Below are positions 6,121-6,551 of a stretch of 6,551 nt of DNA, piece after piece. The DNA is from Nitrososphaeraceae archaeon. Its GTDB lineage: Archaea > Thermoproteota > Nitrososphaeria > Nitrososphaerales > Nitrososphaeraceae. Each line of letters begins with the position of its first letter. Position 1 is the stretch's first letter. Below the pieces are notes generated by a model. That model ran no database searches, was not told the origin of the DNA, and saw nothing but the letters and a program-made list of their open reading frames with translations. The translations under genes and the position numbers were made by a program. Where the stretch lies: contig JASHSN010000394.1 of the NCBI GenBank assembly GCA_030038695.1, forward strand, positions 1 to 6,551, given 5' to 3'.

Positions 6121-6440
6121 TTACCTTACCCAAGTTTGTATCCTTCCTACTCCCGTGCTTCAGAGCAAGCTATGGCAGCAGCCGTTTCAGTTGTAAGAGG
6201 TATGTCATATGCAAAATAGGTGAGACCCACCACCAGTATTAGTCATAATTGTAGCTCAAGCGACAATTCTATAGGATAGGTGATTCCATGGCAGCTGTAT
6301 CCGCTGCATCAAGTTGCGTTTTTTAGTATATTGTAGATCAAAAGCCTAGTAGATCAAAATTCGCAGTGACCACAATGGCCACCATGCCAACCCACGCCGA
6401 CTCGCTGTCCAGTCTTCCATACATATGCTAACACCGGCAA
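6121..6440. other. Non-coding or decayed intergenic stretch
   Basis: No convincing gene on either strand. It contains two very short plus-strand reading frames that begin like genes: ATG 6172 (MAAAVSVVRGMSYAK, stop) and ATG 6288 (MAAVSAASSCVF, stop). The second has a Shine-Dalgarno-like GGTGAT just upstream (6279-6284) but ends after 12 codons next to a T6 run. Also present are an 11-bp direct repeat GTAGATCAAAA (6333-6343 and 6349-6359) and a weak 6-bp inverted repeat (6247-6252 with 6263-6268). The stretch from about 6400 may be the degraded front of the propeller gene that follows. Confidence 0.4.
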
Positions 6441-6551
6441 AATAATACTGTTATTGGTAGTCCTATAATGGTTGGTAAGGTTCCGCCAGCTGGTCCGTTT
6501 GCAATTGCTTTTGATTCCGCAAATGGTAACCTGTATGTACCTATTCTTCAT
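6441..6551 (+). pseudogene. YVTN-type beta-propeller protein, 3' partial, probably frameshifted
   Basis: The frame reads NNTVIGSPIMVGKVPPAGPF, then AIAFDSANGNLYVPILH to the window edge. This is the repeat unit of YVTN/NHL-like propellers ('NTVIGsPI.VG..P.giafdpaNGnlYV'). Just upstream a different frame reads TYANTGK (6421-6441), the end of the preceding blade ('YVaNtGsNtv'). The two join if the A4 run at 6439-6442 had one more A. In the coding frame there is a TAA at 6429-6431. A gene finder might instead start at ATG 6468, which is inside the repeat and so unlikely to be a native start. Full-length members are exported and usually hold many such repeats; how many follow cannot be seen. Recognition of the repeat is sure; the pseudogene status is inferred. 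Confidence 0.6.

Noticed and set aside
6288..6326. Small gene with GGTGAT ribosome site and ATG
   Set aside because: Only 12 codons and no similarity; may be the leftover start of a lost gene but cannot be supported as a CDS.
6354..6551. Minus-strand open frame at the right edge
   Set aside because: It is the complement of the YVTN repeat sequence, which makes sense on the plus strand.

Overview
The window looks archaeal and most resembles a soil ammonia-oxidising thaumarchaeon (Nitrososphaera/Nitrosocosmicus type). This is inferred from low G+C, TATA boxes about 25-30 nt upstream of start codons with little or no leader, and the mix of protein families: secreted PF04185 phosphoesterase, large exported beta-sandwich proteins, a SnoaL-like ester cyclase, and SMP-30 and YVTN propeller fragments. 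No rRNA, tRNA, CRISPR array or complete insertion sequence was seen.

Layout. Positions 2-394 (+) hold the C-terminal end of a P-loop/primase-associated ATP-binding protein of the kind found on mobile elements; its tail is abnormal. Positions 574-2379 (+) encode an intact exported phospholipase C/acid-phosphatase-family enzyme with a duplicated His-rich segment just after the signal peptide. Convergent to it, 2400-3595 (-) is an exported protein with two homologous beta-sandwich domains, split by a one-base frameshift at a G/C homopolymer. Between that gene and the next lies a short minus-strand remnant (3605-3812) whose two reading frames rejoin if a 31-bp insertion flanked by 13-bp direct repeats is removed. 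Positions 3885-4307 (+) encode a SnoaL-like protein. Next come a T-rich terminator and a minus-strand fragment of an SMP-30/gluconolactonase-type propeller (4409-4600). Positions 4616-6058 (-) encode a 480-residue exported protein of unknown function with COG1361-like domains. The final ~490 bases are mostly non-coding and end in the start of a YVTN-type propeller (+) that runs out of the window, with a probable frameshift.

How it fits together. Three long genes encode Sec-exported cell-surface or secreted proteins. They have their own promoters and face different directions, so this is not an operon. Around them are at least four truncated or frame-broken gene pieces, which marks an accessory region undergoing turnover. 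I found no convincing new multi-gene system. The most useful observations are the frameshift that divides one tandem-domain protein, the repeat-bounded 31-bp disruption, the His-rich duplication in the phosphoesterase, and the leaderless-promoter geometry that helps set start codons.
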